A DNA stretch of 64,000 nt from G963667915 sp965197385 (GTDB taxonomy: Bacteria; Acidobacteriota; Vicinamibacteria; Vicinamibacterales; UBA823). Within the stretch, counting starts at the first letter, position 1; each line of letters begins with the position of its first letter. The stretch is from NCBI GenBank assembly GCA_965197385.1, contig CBDANA010000009.1:1116001-1180000 (forward strand). Reading direction: 5' to 3'. Below the pieces are notes generated by a model. That model did no database searches and was not told the DNA's origin. It saw only the letters and a list, made by a program, of their open reading frames with translations. Shown here in pieces: positions 45,393 through 54,085 of this stretch. The position numbers and the translations under genes are program-made.

Positions 45393-47714
45393 ATGGCATC
45401 GTCTCAGTGGTGCGCACGGTTCTCGACGTGGTCGGCCTGTCTGACCGTTCTGGCCATCGTGATTGGAGCGTCCGGCCAGGCCGCCGCGCAATCGTCCACC
45501 TCGGCCCTCGTGTCCGGTGCCGAGCGGACTCAGCTGGCTGTCGCTGCCGGTCGCGCCCCGGTCGCGGGCGCATCATCGGTCGAGGCGCCGCCGGTGATGG
45601 ACGGCGACGTCATCAACGATCCGGTCTGGGCGGCCGCCGAACCCGTCAGCGGGTTCAGGCAGACGACCCCCGACGAGGGACAGCCGGCCTCGCAGCGCAC
45701 CGAGGTTCGCGTCATCTACACGGCCGACACCCTGTACTTCGGCGTCGTGTGCTACGACGACGACCCGTCGATGATCGTGGTGGCCGACAGTCGGCGAGAC
45801 TCTCCGCTCGATGAGACGGACAGCTTCCAGATCATCTTGGACACCTACCTCGACCAGCAAAACGGCTTCGTGTTCGGCACCAATCCATCGGGACTCGAGT
45901 ACGACGGGCAGGTGACCAATGAGGGTCAGGGCAGCGGTCGCTTCGGCGGCGGCGGCTTCGCAGGCGGCGGTGGCCGGACGCAGGCAGGCTCGGGCGGCGG
46001 GTTCAACCTGAACTGGGACGGGTCATGGAACGTGCAGACTCGCATCACAGACACCGGGTGGACCGCGGAGTTCGCCATCCCGTTCCGGACACTGCGGTAC
46101 CCGACTGGCACCGAGCAGACCTGGGGCATGAACTTCCAGCGCAACATCCGGCGCCGGAACGAGGCCGCGTTCTGGTCCCAGCTGCCGCGGCAGTTCAACC
46201 TGTACCGTCTCTCGTTGGCCGGGCAGGTTCGCGGAATCCATGTGCCGGCCCAGCGCAACCTCAAGATTACGCCCTACATCCTGGCCGACCTGGATCGGCC
46301 CGGTTTGCCCGGCGACACGACGGCCACCGGCGACGTTGGCGTCGACCTGAAGTACAGCGTCACGCCGAGCGTCACGCTGGACGCGACCTACAACACCGAC
46401 TTCGCCCAGGTGGAGGTGGACGATCAGCAGGTGAACCTGAACCGGTTCAACCTGTTCTTTCCGGAGAAGCGGCCTTTCTTCCTCGAAAACGCGGGGCTCT
46501 TCGCGGTTGGCAATTCCGGGCAGACCGAGCTGTTCTTCAGCCGGCGCATCGGTATCGGACCGGGCGGCGCGGAGATCCCGATCCTGGCGGGTGGGCGTCT
46601 GTCCGGGCAGGTGTCAGGCCTCAACGTGGGTTTCCTCAGCATGCAGACCGGGGAGGTCGGTGGCCTAGCGCCGACGAACAACTTCACCGTGGGTCGCGTC
46701 CGCAAGGACCTGCGGAACCGCTCCAACCTGGGGGCCATCTTCGTCAACCGTCAAGCCTCCGGGAGCCTGGCGGGGAGCGATGACTACAACCGCACGTTCG
46801 GCGTCGACGGGCGTCTGGGCGTCGGCGAGGACTGGACGTTCGTCGGTTTCGGCGCTAGGACCGAGACACCTACACTCTCGGGCGACGAGTATGCCTACAG
46901 CGTCGGCAGCCGCTACAACACCGAGGCGTGGCAGATCAATTTCGATTACACGGAGGTCGGCGATAACTTCAACCCAGAGGTCGGGTTCGTGAGCCGGCGC
47001 GGCTACCGGCGCATCAACAGCTTCAACTTCCTGACCATCCGCCTCGACGACAACAAGTACAATCTGCACGAGATCCGACCGCACGCCCTCTACCAGTCGT
47101 TCTGGGACTTCGACGGTCTCCAGGAGACCGGCTTCCTGCACACCGACGTCCACTGGGAATGGAAGAACGGCTACGAGCTGCACACCGGCACCGATCGCAA
47201 TGTGGAGGGGCTCAAGGACCCGTTCGAGATCTCGCCTGGCGTGATCGTGCCGGTGGGCACCTACGCGCACCAGCGCGCCAACATCGTGTTCATGACCAAC
47301 CAAGGCGCCCCGTTCAGCTTCACGTTCCGCTCGTTCATCGGCGGCTTCTTCGGAGGCGACCGTGTCGCGCTCATACCCGGCGTCCGGTTCCGGGTGGGTG
47401 AGACGTTCAACACGTCATTCAGCCTCAGCCACAACAACATCGATCTGCCGGGCGGCAGCTTCGACACCAACCTCGCCATCTGGCGGATGTCGTACTCGTT
47501 CAATCCCCGGGCGTTCATCCAGGCCCTGATCCAGTACAGCGACGCGGCGAACATCTGGTCCAGCAACCTCCGGTTCGGCTGGATCCAGCAGGCCAACACC
47601 GGCCTCTTCGTCGTCTACAACAACTCGCGCGGGCTGAACGACTTCCGAGATGCCCCGGTCGGCCGCAGCCTGACCTTGAAGTTCAGCCGAATGTTCGATG
47701 TCCTCGATCGGTAG
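45393..47714 (+). CDS. Secreted DUF5916 protein with CBM9-like N-terminal domain
   Basis: 773 residues from ATG 45393. Signal peptide: LTVLAIVIGASGQAAAQ. Residues about 65-230 form a CBM9-like beta-sandwich (PPVMDGDVINDPVWAAAEPV, LYFGVVCYDDDPS). DUF5916 follows, beginning ITPYILADLDRP and YSVTPSVTLDATYNTDFAQV, with the conserved NLFFPEKRPFFLENAGLF, and ending as an outer-membrane-like beta barrel (LTLKFSRMFDVLDR). A Gly-rich insert lies at about 185-215. These proteins are common in Acidobacteriota, presumably outer-membrane carbohydrate- or peptide-related; no enzyme activity is established. Confidence 0.85.
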   Translation: MASSQWCARFSTWSACLTVLAIVIGASGQAAAQSSTSALVSGAERTQLAVAAGRAPVAGASSVEAPPVMDGDVINDPVWAAAEPVSGFRQTTPDEGQPASQRTEVRVIYTADTLYFGVVCYDDDPSMIVVADSRRDSPLDETDSFQIILDTYLDQQNGFVFGTNPSGLEYDGQVTNEGQGSGRFGGGGFAGGGGRTQAGSGGGFNLNWDGSWNVQTRITDTGWTAEFAIPFRTLRYPTGTEQTWGMNFQRNIRRRNEAAFWSQLPRQFNLYRLSLAGQVRGIHVPAQRNLKITPYILADLDRPGLPGDTTATGDVGVDLKYSVTPSVTLDATYNTDFAQVEVDDQQVNLNRFNLFFPEKRPFFLENAGLFAVGNSGQTELFFSRRIGIGPGGAEIPILAGGRLSGQVSGLNVGFLSMQTGEVGGLAPTNNFTVGRVRKDLRNRSNLGAIFVNRQASGSLAGSDDYNRTFGVDGRLGVGEDWTFVGFGARTETPTLSGDEYAYSVGSRYNTEAWQINFDYTEVGDNFNPEVGFVSRRGYRRINSFNFLTIRLDDNKYNLHEIRPHALYQSFWDFDGLQETGFLHTDVHWEWKNGYELHTGTDRNVEGLKDPFEISPGVIVPVGTYAHQRANIVFMTNQGAPFSFTFRSFIGGFFGGDRVALIPGVRFRVGETFNTSFSLSHNNIDLPGGSFDTNLAIWRMSYSFNPRAFIQALIQYSDAANIWSSNLRFGWIQQANTGLFVVYNNSRGLNDFRDAPVGRSLTLKFSRMFDVLDR

Positions 47715-47721
47715 GGTCGGG

Positions 47722-48110
47722 TCGGTCCGGCAGGCCACCGTCGGAGCATTGGCCGCAGCCTTGACCACCTCGGCCTTGTGTAGCGTCGCCTCGGGGTCTC
47801 CCTCCACCGGCGCCGTGTCCTGGTCCTGGACCTCGCCGGCGACCGCGTACTGCCGACCATCGGGCCCAGTGACGTACTCGAAGGTGGGGCCGCCTGTCGC
47901 GTACGGACCAGCTGCGGCCACATGCGACTGCTCGTGGGCCCGGACCCTTCGATCCTCGGTGGCGAGGCGCTCGACTTCACGCGGCTGCTCGGCGGTCAGC
48001 TCGTTGGCAGGCCCGTGCTCGACGGCCCACATGGTGCGGGACAGCTCGAGACGCTTCCGCGTGACCTGGTCCGCAGGGTGGCCGTTGGCCCTCCCGGACG
48101 CGTCAGATCA
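47722..48110 (-). pseudogene. SprA-related metalloprotease-like fragment
   Basis: Minus-strand frame with VRRLATEDRRVRAHEQSHVA-type sequence: the HExxH-like motif HEQSH followed by AAGPYATGGPTFEYVTGPDG and AVAGEVQ is the core of the SprA-related family (putative metalloprotease domain). The C-terminal side stops at KAEVVKAAANAPTVAC, where the frame becomes antisense to the DUF5916 gene. The N-terminal part is also incomplete. A fragment, trapped between DUF5916 and bactofilin genes. Confidence 0.65.
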
Positions 48111-48166
48111 ACCGGGCGTTGGTGCACGAATCCGGAGTGAGGTTGCGAGGGGGCAGACCAGACTGG

Positions 48167-48730
48167 ATGGATGAAGTCGAGAGTCCATCCCACGTACAAG
48201 ACAAAGTACCACGTCCAGAACTGGCGGTAGACTCGACCAGCGAGCAATCGACAACCAGCGGGCCAGCCGTCCAGTCGCCGCCGGGGCGCGCGGCTTCACC
48301 GCAGGTTTCCAAGCAGCCGATCAGGAGAGAAGTTGTGAATATCGGCAAGTCGGTCATCATTAAGGGCGAACTGATCAGTCGCGAGGATCTCACGATCGAC
48401 GGTCAGGTCGAGGGCACGATCGAGCTGAAGGATCACACGCTGACCATCGGGTCGACCGGCAAGATCAAGGCAGGGGTCTTTGCCAAGACGTTGATCGTCA
48501 TGGGTGCAATCAACGGCAAAATCGCCGCCTCCGAGAAGGTTGACATCCGCGACGGCGCCGCCGTCGAAGGCGACATCGTGGCGCCGCGGGTGGCCATCAC
48601 GGAAGGCACGTACTTCCGAGGCAGCATCGACATGCAGCGTAAGAGTGAGCAGCAGGGGCAGGGGTCGCAGCAATCACGAGTGGCCGGCCTGGCCGAGCCG
48701 CCGCCGGTGCGGAAGTTGAGTACGCGGTAG
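48167..48730 (+). CDS. Bactofilin (cytoskeletal, DUF583)
   Basis: 187 residues from ATG 48167; the bactofilin beta-helix starts near residue 57 (NIGKSVIIKGELISREDLTI) and repeats through GTIELKDHTLTIGSTGKIKA, VFAKTLIVMGAINGKI and VDIRDGAAVEGDIVAPR. Bactofilins polymerise without nucleotides and organise the cell envelope. The first 20 or so residues derive from IS5 remnant DNA read in another frame, so the native N-terminus has been replaced. The last 12 residues are antisense to an acylase fragment, so the C-terminus may be chimeric too. The core is complete. Confidence 0.82.
   Translation: MDEVESPSHVQDKVPRPELAVDSTSEQSTTSGPAVQSPPGRAASPQVSKQPIRREVVNIGKSVIIKGELISREDLTIDGQVEGTIELKDHTLTIGSTGKIKAGVFAKTLIVMGAINGKIAASEKVDIRDGAAVEGDIVAPRVAITEGTYFRGSIDMQRKSEQQGQGSQQSRVAGLAEPPPVRKLSTR
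48171..48232 (+). pseudogene. IS5 (IS903-like) 5' coding remnant
   Basis: The first codons of the IS5 transposase at 35142 recur here (KSRVHPTYKTKYHVQNW, against KSRVHPRYKTKYRVGNW), ending at TAG after about 20 codons. It overlaps the 5' part of the bactofilin frame in another register. Confidence 0.7.
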
Positions 48731-49089
48731 CACCCCAATGCGCCCGCACAGCCGCCCACCGGCACGTCCACCCCGCCTCGCCTGACGCGGTGCACATCGC
48801 CCCACGCCACGTCCCACGCGCCGAAGTGCGCCACCGTCTCCGCGATCGCTAGATCGGCCAGTCCCCGCGGTGTGCTGGTTGGTGCCTCGGGCGTCCAGCC
48901 TTCCGCGAACGGCTGCGGGTCGCCGTCGTACGCTGCCTCGATCGCATCGGTGTACCGGTTCCACCACCGCTCGAAAAGCACGCCACCGCGGCTGGCTGGC
49001 GCGACCGTATTGTCCCACGCCTCGAGCATCGTGAGCGCGTCGGCCAGCGCGACCGCACCGGCGGCGCCGATCATCCAGGACCCGGCCAT
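48700..49089 (-). pseudogene. Penicillin acylase-family C-terminal fragment
   Basis: Minus-strand frame reading LTMLEAWDNTVAPASRGGVL, FAEGWTPEAPTSTPRGLAD and WDVAWGDVHRVRRGGVDVPV, with GGCAGALGCYRVLNF. This is the C-terminal region of the beta subunit in penicillin/acyl-homoserine-lactone acylases. The catalytic N-terminal Ser of the beta subunit is upstream and missing. It is clipped on both sides by bactofilin and propeller fragments. Confidence 0.75.
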
Positions 49090-49206
49090 CGGACCGGACA
49101 GCTACACCGGCTATCTTGTGAGCACCTTCCAGGGGTCGACCGAAACGACCTTCTACGTGCTGGCCGTCTACTACGGTGCCGTCCAGGTTCGCCGGACCGA
49201 CACACA

Positions 49207-49641
49207 TTGGCCACCGCCCTGACCGCCGACGTGGCCGGCATCGCCGGTGCTGTCATCGCCTGCAGCTCGTCCTATCCTAATATCGGGCCGAACCGGCTCG
49301 AGATCTTCGACCAGGAGGGTAACTACCTGGAGTCGCGCTATCAGTACGGGCGCATCAGCGACCTCTTCATCACCGATAACGAGATGGTGTACGCCATCGA
49401 CTCCGAGCCCAACCGGCTGCGACACATCAACTGGAGAAACGGCGTCCGCATCGAATTTGTGGATCGGGACATGCTCGTGGGCTTCATCCCACCGTGGGAT
49501 TCCGACAGCGGGCCCTACCATGGCGTGACCGGGGAGGGCGTGGGAGTGGACGAGGACGGCAACGTCTACGTGGCCGAGGGACCAGCGTCGCTCAGTGATG
49601 CGGGCTCTGCGTTCACGAAGCATGAGGTGCCCGGTCAGTAG
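49207..49641 (+). pseudogene. NHL/6-bladed propeller protein, C-terminal fragment
   Basis: Reads NRLEIFDQEGNYLESRYQYG, ISDLFITDNEMVYAIDSEPN and VGVDEDGNVYVAEGPASLSD: NHL-type blades like those of peptidyl-hydroxyglycine lyase-related secreted proteins. Homology begins only around 49265; there is no signal peptide. The 5' part is gone. Confidence 0.65.
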
Positions 49642-49725
49642 CTGGGCCGGGCGCTCCGCTTTTTCCGTAAAGTGAAGTTGTAGCGAGGGATGGGGTTTCG
49701 CGGTAAGTCGCGGCGGCGCAGCCGA

Positions 49726-49872
49726 CGGGACGATAACATGTACCGACGACAGTTTCTTCGAGTATCGACACTGATTGGTGGCGGCCTCATTGTGGGTCAA
49801 CGGGACGATAACATGTACCGACGACAGTTTCTTCGAGTATCGACACTGATTGGTGGCGGCCTCATTGTGGGT
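49726..49872 (+). repeat. 72-bp perfect tandem duplication at the dctP start
   Basis: 49726-49797 and 49801-49872 are identical, separated by caa. The 75-base period keeps frame and duplicates the start codon and the Tat-type signal MYRRQFLRVSTLIGGGLIVG. Perfect identity implies a very recent event. Confidence 0.95.
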
Positions 49873-50802
49873 GCGCCCGTGGTCAATGCTGCGAACGATA
49901 AGACCACTCGCGTCATCCTCGGTGGGTATGGCCCGTCAACGTCGAGTTTCAGTCAGGGTTTAAAGCTCATAGGCAATCGCCTCGACGCCGAATTCGGCGA
50001 CGAAATCGACATCAAGTACGTTTACAACATTTTCGACGTTGGCTACGACGCGGCCGGCGATCTTACCTGGCTGGTTGACAGTGGCGTGCTGTCACTCGCG
50101 TACCTGACCATGTTCAGTGGCAATCACGCACTGCAAGTCGCCGCCCTTCCCTTCTTGTTCCCGGATAGCGCCGCCGCCAGGGCTGCGATGGACGGTGCAT
50201 TAGGGCAATCAGCCATCGGTACAATCGAAGCCGATACGGATTTTCGCGTCCTGGGCTTTTTCGAAAACGGCTTTCGGCATGTTTCCAACAGCGTGAGACC
50301 GCATGAGCCGGACGACCTCAAAGGTTTGACGATTCGTGTTCTGGGCGTTCAGGCAAGAACGTTTGAATTGCTTGGTGCCAATCCCAAAGTCACACCATTG
50401 CCCGCGGTCTATCGAGGTCTTGAATTGGGCGAACTGGACGGCCAGGAAAACCCGTTCGAAAATGTTGTCACTTACAATCTCTACAGAGTCCAGCGCTACT
50501 ACACAGAAACCTATCACTCATACTTGTCTCGTCCAATATTCGTACACGAGCCGTCATTCGATGCGTGGCCTGATGCGCTGCAATCGGAAATGCGCGCTGC
50601 TGTGAACGACGCTGTCGATCTTCAGCGGCAGCTGCACGATCAGGCAGAGATCGATTCCGCCGCAATAATTCGTGAGGCTGGTGGAGAAATTGTTCAGCTC
50701 ACAGCGCCGCAGCGTGCAGCCTTTGTCGACGCCGTCGCTCCGATCTATGCAGACGCCCAAAATCAGTTCAGTCGTGAGCTACTTGAAATGGTCAATCTCT
50801 AA
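49813..50802 (+). CDS. TRAP-type solute-binding protein (DctP family)
   Basis: 329 residues from ATG 49813, the second of two identical start regions (the first, 49738, adds 25 residues). Signal with RRQFLRVSTLIGGG. DctP features: LTWLVDSGVLSLAYLTM, ALPFLFPDSAAARAAMDGA, ENGFRHVSNSVRPHEPDDLK containing the conserved Arg that binds the carboxylate, and ELDGQENPFENVVTYNLY. It binds organic acids in the periplasm for a TRAP permease. No DctQ/DctM genes are adjacent. Base composition is visibly less GC-rich than the neighbours, suggesting transfer. Confidence 0.88.
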   Translation: MYRRQFLRVSTLIGGGLIVGAPVVNAANDKTTRVILGGYGPSTSSFSQGLKLIGNRLDAEFGDEIDIKYVYNIFDVGYDAAGDLTWLVDSGVLSLAYLTMFSGNHALQVAALPFLFPDSAAARAAMDGALGQSAIGTIEADTDFRVLGFFENGFRHVSNSVRPHEPDDLKGLTIRVLGVQARTFELLGANPKVTPLPAVYRGLELGELDGQENPFENVVTYNLYRVQRYYTETYHSYLSRPIFVHEPSFDAWPDALQSEMRAAVNDAVDLQRQLHDQAEIDSAAIIREAGGEIVQLTAPQRAAFVDAVAPIYADAQNQFSRELLEMVNL

Positions 50803-51224
50803 GTCGATACCAGCGCGTCGGCCGGTGTCCATGTGCTTCCACCTACTGCAGTAGGGTCGAGGGCAGGCGCGGTACTCCGTAGGGATGGCCTATCTGTTGA
50901 CTCCCCGTTTCCTCTGGGAGTGCCTCACGAGCCACCCCGTGAGCCCGTTTCCTGCCCCCGCCACCTCAAACGGAGCGTGCGGATTTCCCGCACTCCGCTT
51001 TCCTGCCGACTTCACCGCACAGGTGATACGACCTGCCCCGACGGCATCGCTGCCAGGAGTACCCATGCTTCGCGCGCGACGACAGACCGATACACTTTGG
51101 CAGCAGTGCCAGAGCGCCTAAAGCATGCTGTGGGAGCGGTTAATCGGCTTCAGCAGCGAGAAAACGTGGCAGTACTCCGTGGCAGTACTCGGCCAACCCT
51201 TGTAAGATCAAGAAACTAAAGCAC
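50803..51224. other. Gene-free, hairpin-rich interval before tRNA-Arg
   Basis: No gene with homology is seen. Notable structures are GTGCGG/CCGCAC around gattt at about 50978-50995 and CTCACGAG/CTCGTG-like pairings near 50925-50945. It may hold the remains of a mobile element or a structured RNA; I cannot name one. Confidence 0.4.
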
Positions 51225-51301
51225 GCGCCCGTAGCTCAGCTGGATAGAGCATCGGCCTTCTAAGCCGAGGGTCGCAGGTTCGAATCCTGCCGGGCGCGCC
51301 A
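51225..51301 (+). tRNA. tRNA-Arg (anticodon UCU)
   Basis: 77 bases including encoded CCA. Acceptor GCGCCCG pairs with CGGGCGC; D-arm contains AGCTCAGCTGGATAGAGC; anticodon stem TCGGC/GCCGA closes loop CTTCTAA (anticodon TCT); T-arm GCAGG TTCGAATCC TGC. It reads AGA codons, rare in this GC-rich genome. tRNA genes like this often serve as attachment sites, but no integrase gene is adjacent. Confidence 0.97.
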
Positions 51302-51446
51302 TTTTCCTAAAGAATTCGCTGATTGTGCCCACTGCCTGGGCACCAGAGGCGAAGGGGCAGGCGAAAAAAGTGACCGGTCACCTTCCAAGATTGGCTGACT
51401 GAAGTACGGCCAGCCCCACCCCCGCGCTTCACAACGGCCGGCGCCG

Positions 51447-52067
51447 ATGGCATGGTGTGACGTCGTGGAGCCTCGCACGCTGCGTGAGTGCCGGATCGCG
51501 CTGGGCCAGTCGCAGGCGGCGTTCGCGGCGATGCTCGGTTCGTCTCCCGAGTCGTACCGGACGTGGGATGCCGGGCGGCGGGCGACGCCGCTGAAGATAC
51601 TCGCGCGAGCCCGTGCGCTGGCGACGCATCGCGATGACCACGCGCTCCTTCCGTTACCCGTGCTCGCGCTGCTCATCGGCGTGCACGTCAAAACGCTACG
51701 GGCGGCGGCGCGGGACGGGCGGCTGCTGGTAACCTACGACAACAAGACGACCTTTCGCCGGCTCCGGGCGCGTGCAACGCTCGCAGCCGTCACGCAGTTT
51801 CGCCACGCCTACTATGGCCGACAGGTGCGGCCGGCGGACCGTCGCGTGCCCTTGACCTGGGCCAGTGTGCCCGACGACTACGCTGAGCAGATCCGCGCGC
51901 TTCGTCGCGCGCGTGGGTTGAGCCAGGCACAATTGGCCACGCTGGTGGGCGCAGCGCGGAAGGCCGTCGTCTACCAATGGGAGGCGCGTAAACGCTGCCC
52001 ATCTCCCGTCTTCTGGGCTCGAATTCAAGCTCTCTCAACCGGGGTCGCCTCTGAAAGAGAAACATAA
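51447..52067 (+). CDS. Double XRE-type helix-turn-helix regulator
   Basis: 206 residues with two Cro/CI-like HTH domains: residues about 8-50 (LRECRIALGQSQAAFAAMLG) and about 147-195 (IRALRRARGLSQAQLATLVG), joined by a helical middle. No other domain is visible. It is probably a DNA-binding repressor. It begins 145 bases after tRNA-Arg, a frequent place for mobile-element regulators, but no phage or plasmid gene follows. Confidence 0.78.
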   Translation: MAWCDVVEPRTLRECRIALGQSQAAFAAMLGSSPESYRTWDAGRRATPLKILARARALATHRDDHALLPLPVLALLIGVHVKTLRAAARDGRLLVTYDNKTTFRRLRARATLAAVTQFRHAYYGRQVRPADRRVPLTWASVPDDYAEQIRALRRARGLSQAQLATLVGAARKAVVYQWEARKRCPSPVFWARIQALSTGVASERET

Positions 52068-52224
52068 AGGAGGCGTACCGGCCTCTCGGCCTGCGTCGAC
52101 GAGAACTCGAACGCCAATTTTATGGGAGGACTGCTGCCCGGTCGGGGCCGGGTAATCTGGCTCGGGCGTGGCTCTGTTGGGAGGTACGGCTTACGGCTGT
52201 CCGAACAGACCTTGTTGCCACAGG

Positions 52225-53178
52225 TTACCTAGGCGTGGGAGAAGGCGTCGATTGCCGACCTGTACCACGTGACGGCCAGGGCGAGGTACAGGCCAGCGCC
52301 CGCTGGTGCCGGTGGAGGTCGCCGAGGTAGAGCGCCAGGGCCGACCAGATCAGGAGAAACGTCGTGACATCCGCGGCCGTGAACGGCTCCCCATACAGCT
52401 GCGTGGCGAGCAAGAAGTGCGCGGTCGGCGTGAGGAACTGGAGCAGACCGACGGTCGCCAGGGGAATCCGCCGGGCGCCGTACGCGAACCAGGCCAGCGG
52501 TATCACCGTGATCAGGCCGGCGACGGGAACGAGCCCCTGCGTGCCACCGTCGGCAAGGACGAAGGTTGACATGGTCCTAGAGATCACCCACGCCATGTAA
52601 ACGAGCGCGACAGGCGCGAGCACGGACGCTTCGACAAACAGGCCTGGCAGCGCCGACACGGCGAGCGTCTTGCGGAGCAACCCGTACAGGCTGAAAGACC
52701 CCGCGAGGACCAGCGCGATCCAGGGCAGCTCCCCCACCGCGAGGATCTGGTTGGCAACTCCGGCCGCCGCCAGCGCCACGGCCACCCACTGGACCGCGTG
52801 CAGGCGCTCGCCCAAGAACACAAAGCCCAACAGGATGCTCACGAGCGGGGTTATGAAATAGCCCAGACTCGACTGAAGGATCTGGCCGTTCTCCATCGCT
52901 ATGAGGAACGCGAACCAGTTACAGCCGATCAACGCGGCGGTGAGCAGTAGCGCCGACAGGGTGTGCCACGAGCTGACGGCGCGCCACACATCACCCCACG
53001 CGTCGCGCAGCGTGAGCAGCACCACTGCGAACGGAATCGCCCAGAGCACCCGGAGGGCCAGCAACTCGTGGGTCGATACGGTCGCGACCGCCTTCCAGTA
53101 GATCGGTGTCAAGCCCCAAAACACTTCCGCCGCGGCAGTCGCCGAGAGCCCCTTGCGGCGGTCGATGTCACTCACCAT
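52225..53178 (-). CDS. rarD: RarD/EamA-type transporter
   Basis: 317 residues from ATG 53178 (the frame upstream has no homology). Ten membrane helices in two EamA repeats. RarD features: AEVFWGLTPIYWKAVATVST, ALLLTAALIGCNWFAFLIA, QSSLGYFITPLVSILLGFVF and the C-terminal GLLQFLTPTAHFLLATQLY. RarD proteins are drug/metabolite transporters, named for chloramphenicol sensitivity. A 30-residue basic tail after GDLHRHQ is probably not native. Confidence 0.88.
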   Translation of the reverse strand: MVSDIDRRKGLSATAAAEVFWGLTPIYWKAVATVSTHELLALRVLWAIPFAVVLLTLRDAWGDVWRAVSSWHTLSALLLTAALIGCNWFAFLIAMENGQILQSSLGYFITPLVSILLGFVFLGERLHAVQWVAVALAAAGVANQILAVGELPWIALVLAGSFSLYGLLRKTLAVSALPGLFVEASVLAPVALVYMAWVISRTMSTFVLADGGTQGLVPVAGLITVIPLAWFAYGARRIPLATVGLLQFLTPTAHFLLATQLYGEPFTAADVTTFLLIWSALALYLGDLHRHQRALACTSPWPSRGTGRQSTPSPTPR

Positions 53179-53611
53179 CGAGGAAGCGTACTCCTGAGTT
53201 CGACAATGGCCACCTCGGCTGTCAGATTTGGGCGCATCATCGTGGTGTTGTTGCATGAAGACCCTCTGCGAGTGGGGCGGCGTGGCCCGCACTTCTCGGG
53301 ACCCTCCGCAGGAGGGAAAATCATACATATTGATACAGGACGCCGTACGCCGCGCCTACGCCGCCATCGGGACATGGCCGTGCGGACACCACTTCAGCGC
53401 CGCGCGCCTCGGCACCCACTGATGCCCGCACCGCCGGCCCGGCACCCGCCCCCTGGTTCGCCCGCCAGCGACGTCGCGTGCAGCACACGCTCGGCCGGAC
53501 AACCGTCCAGTCACTGATCACAGCACGGCCCGCCGCATCGGTCGCCGGCCACACGGCTCGCGTACCTCCACGAGGCTACCCCCGAATCCCAAGGACGGGT
53601 AAGCTGAAGAG
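53179..53611. other. 433 bp without a supported gene
   Basis: Upstream of rarD and of the clipped hypothetical gene. Short frames on both strands lack homology and RBS. It should hold the rarD promoter; nothing else is recognised. Confidence 0.5.
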
Positions 53612-53830
53612 GTGTCCAACGATTCCGTGCCGAAGTCTGCCGTCGAGCTGGCCATGGAGCGACTCCGCAAGAAAGACGCGGAGGCAGGCGTCTCCACGCA
53701 GCCGATCACCGATGAGCAACGAGCGGCGATCGCCGAGGTCCGGAGCCTGTCTGACTCGAAGATCGCGGAGCAGGACATCCTCCAGCAGTCCGCGATGAAC
53801 CGTCTGCTGGGAGCTGATCCCGCGCGCCAT
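53612..53830 (+). pseudogene. Conserved hypothetical protein, 3'-truncated
   Basis: GTG start at 53612. The N-terminal 65 residues (SNDSVPKSAVELAMERLRKK, DEQRAAIAEVRSLSDSKIAE) resemble a conserved family of about 100-residue helical proteins of unknown function. After about 53815 homology ends and IS3 DNA begins, so the C-terminus has been lost. Confidence 0.55.
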
Positions 53831-53844
53831 CGGTCGGCAGCCAA

Positions 53845-54085
53845 GGCGATGCCTATGACAATGCCCTCGCCGAGTCGGTGATCGGCTTGTACAAGACGGA
53901 GGTGATTCGACGGAAGGGCCCGTGGCGCACCCTCGAGGCCGTGGAGTTCGCCACCCTGACGTGGGTGGACTGGTTCAATACGCGACGACTGTTGGGGCCT
54001 CTCGGGGACATTCCACCAGCAGAGTTCGAGGCGCAGTACTATGAGCAGGCTGAGGTGGCCTGATTCAATAAATTCGGTCTCCGAC
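53845..54085 (+). pseudogene. IS3-family transposase (OrfB) 3' remnant with right end
   Basis: Reads GDAYDNALAESVIGLYKTEV, RRKGPWRTLEAVEFATLTWV and NTRRLLGPLGDIPPAEFEAQ, then stops at 54063. This is the C-terminal part of IS3-type integrases, including the region just before the catalytic Glu. The terminal sequence ttcggtctccgac follows. The 5' part of the element is absent. Confidence 0.85.

Noticed and set aside
47698..48174. Plus-strand ORF after the DUF5916 gene
   Set aside because: No homology; the minus strand carries the HEQSH metalloprotease-like fragment.
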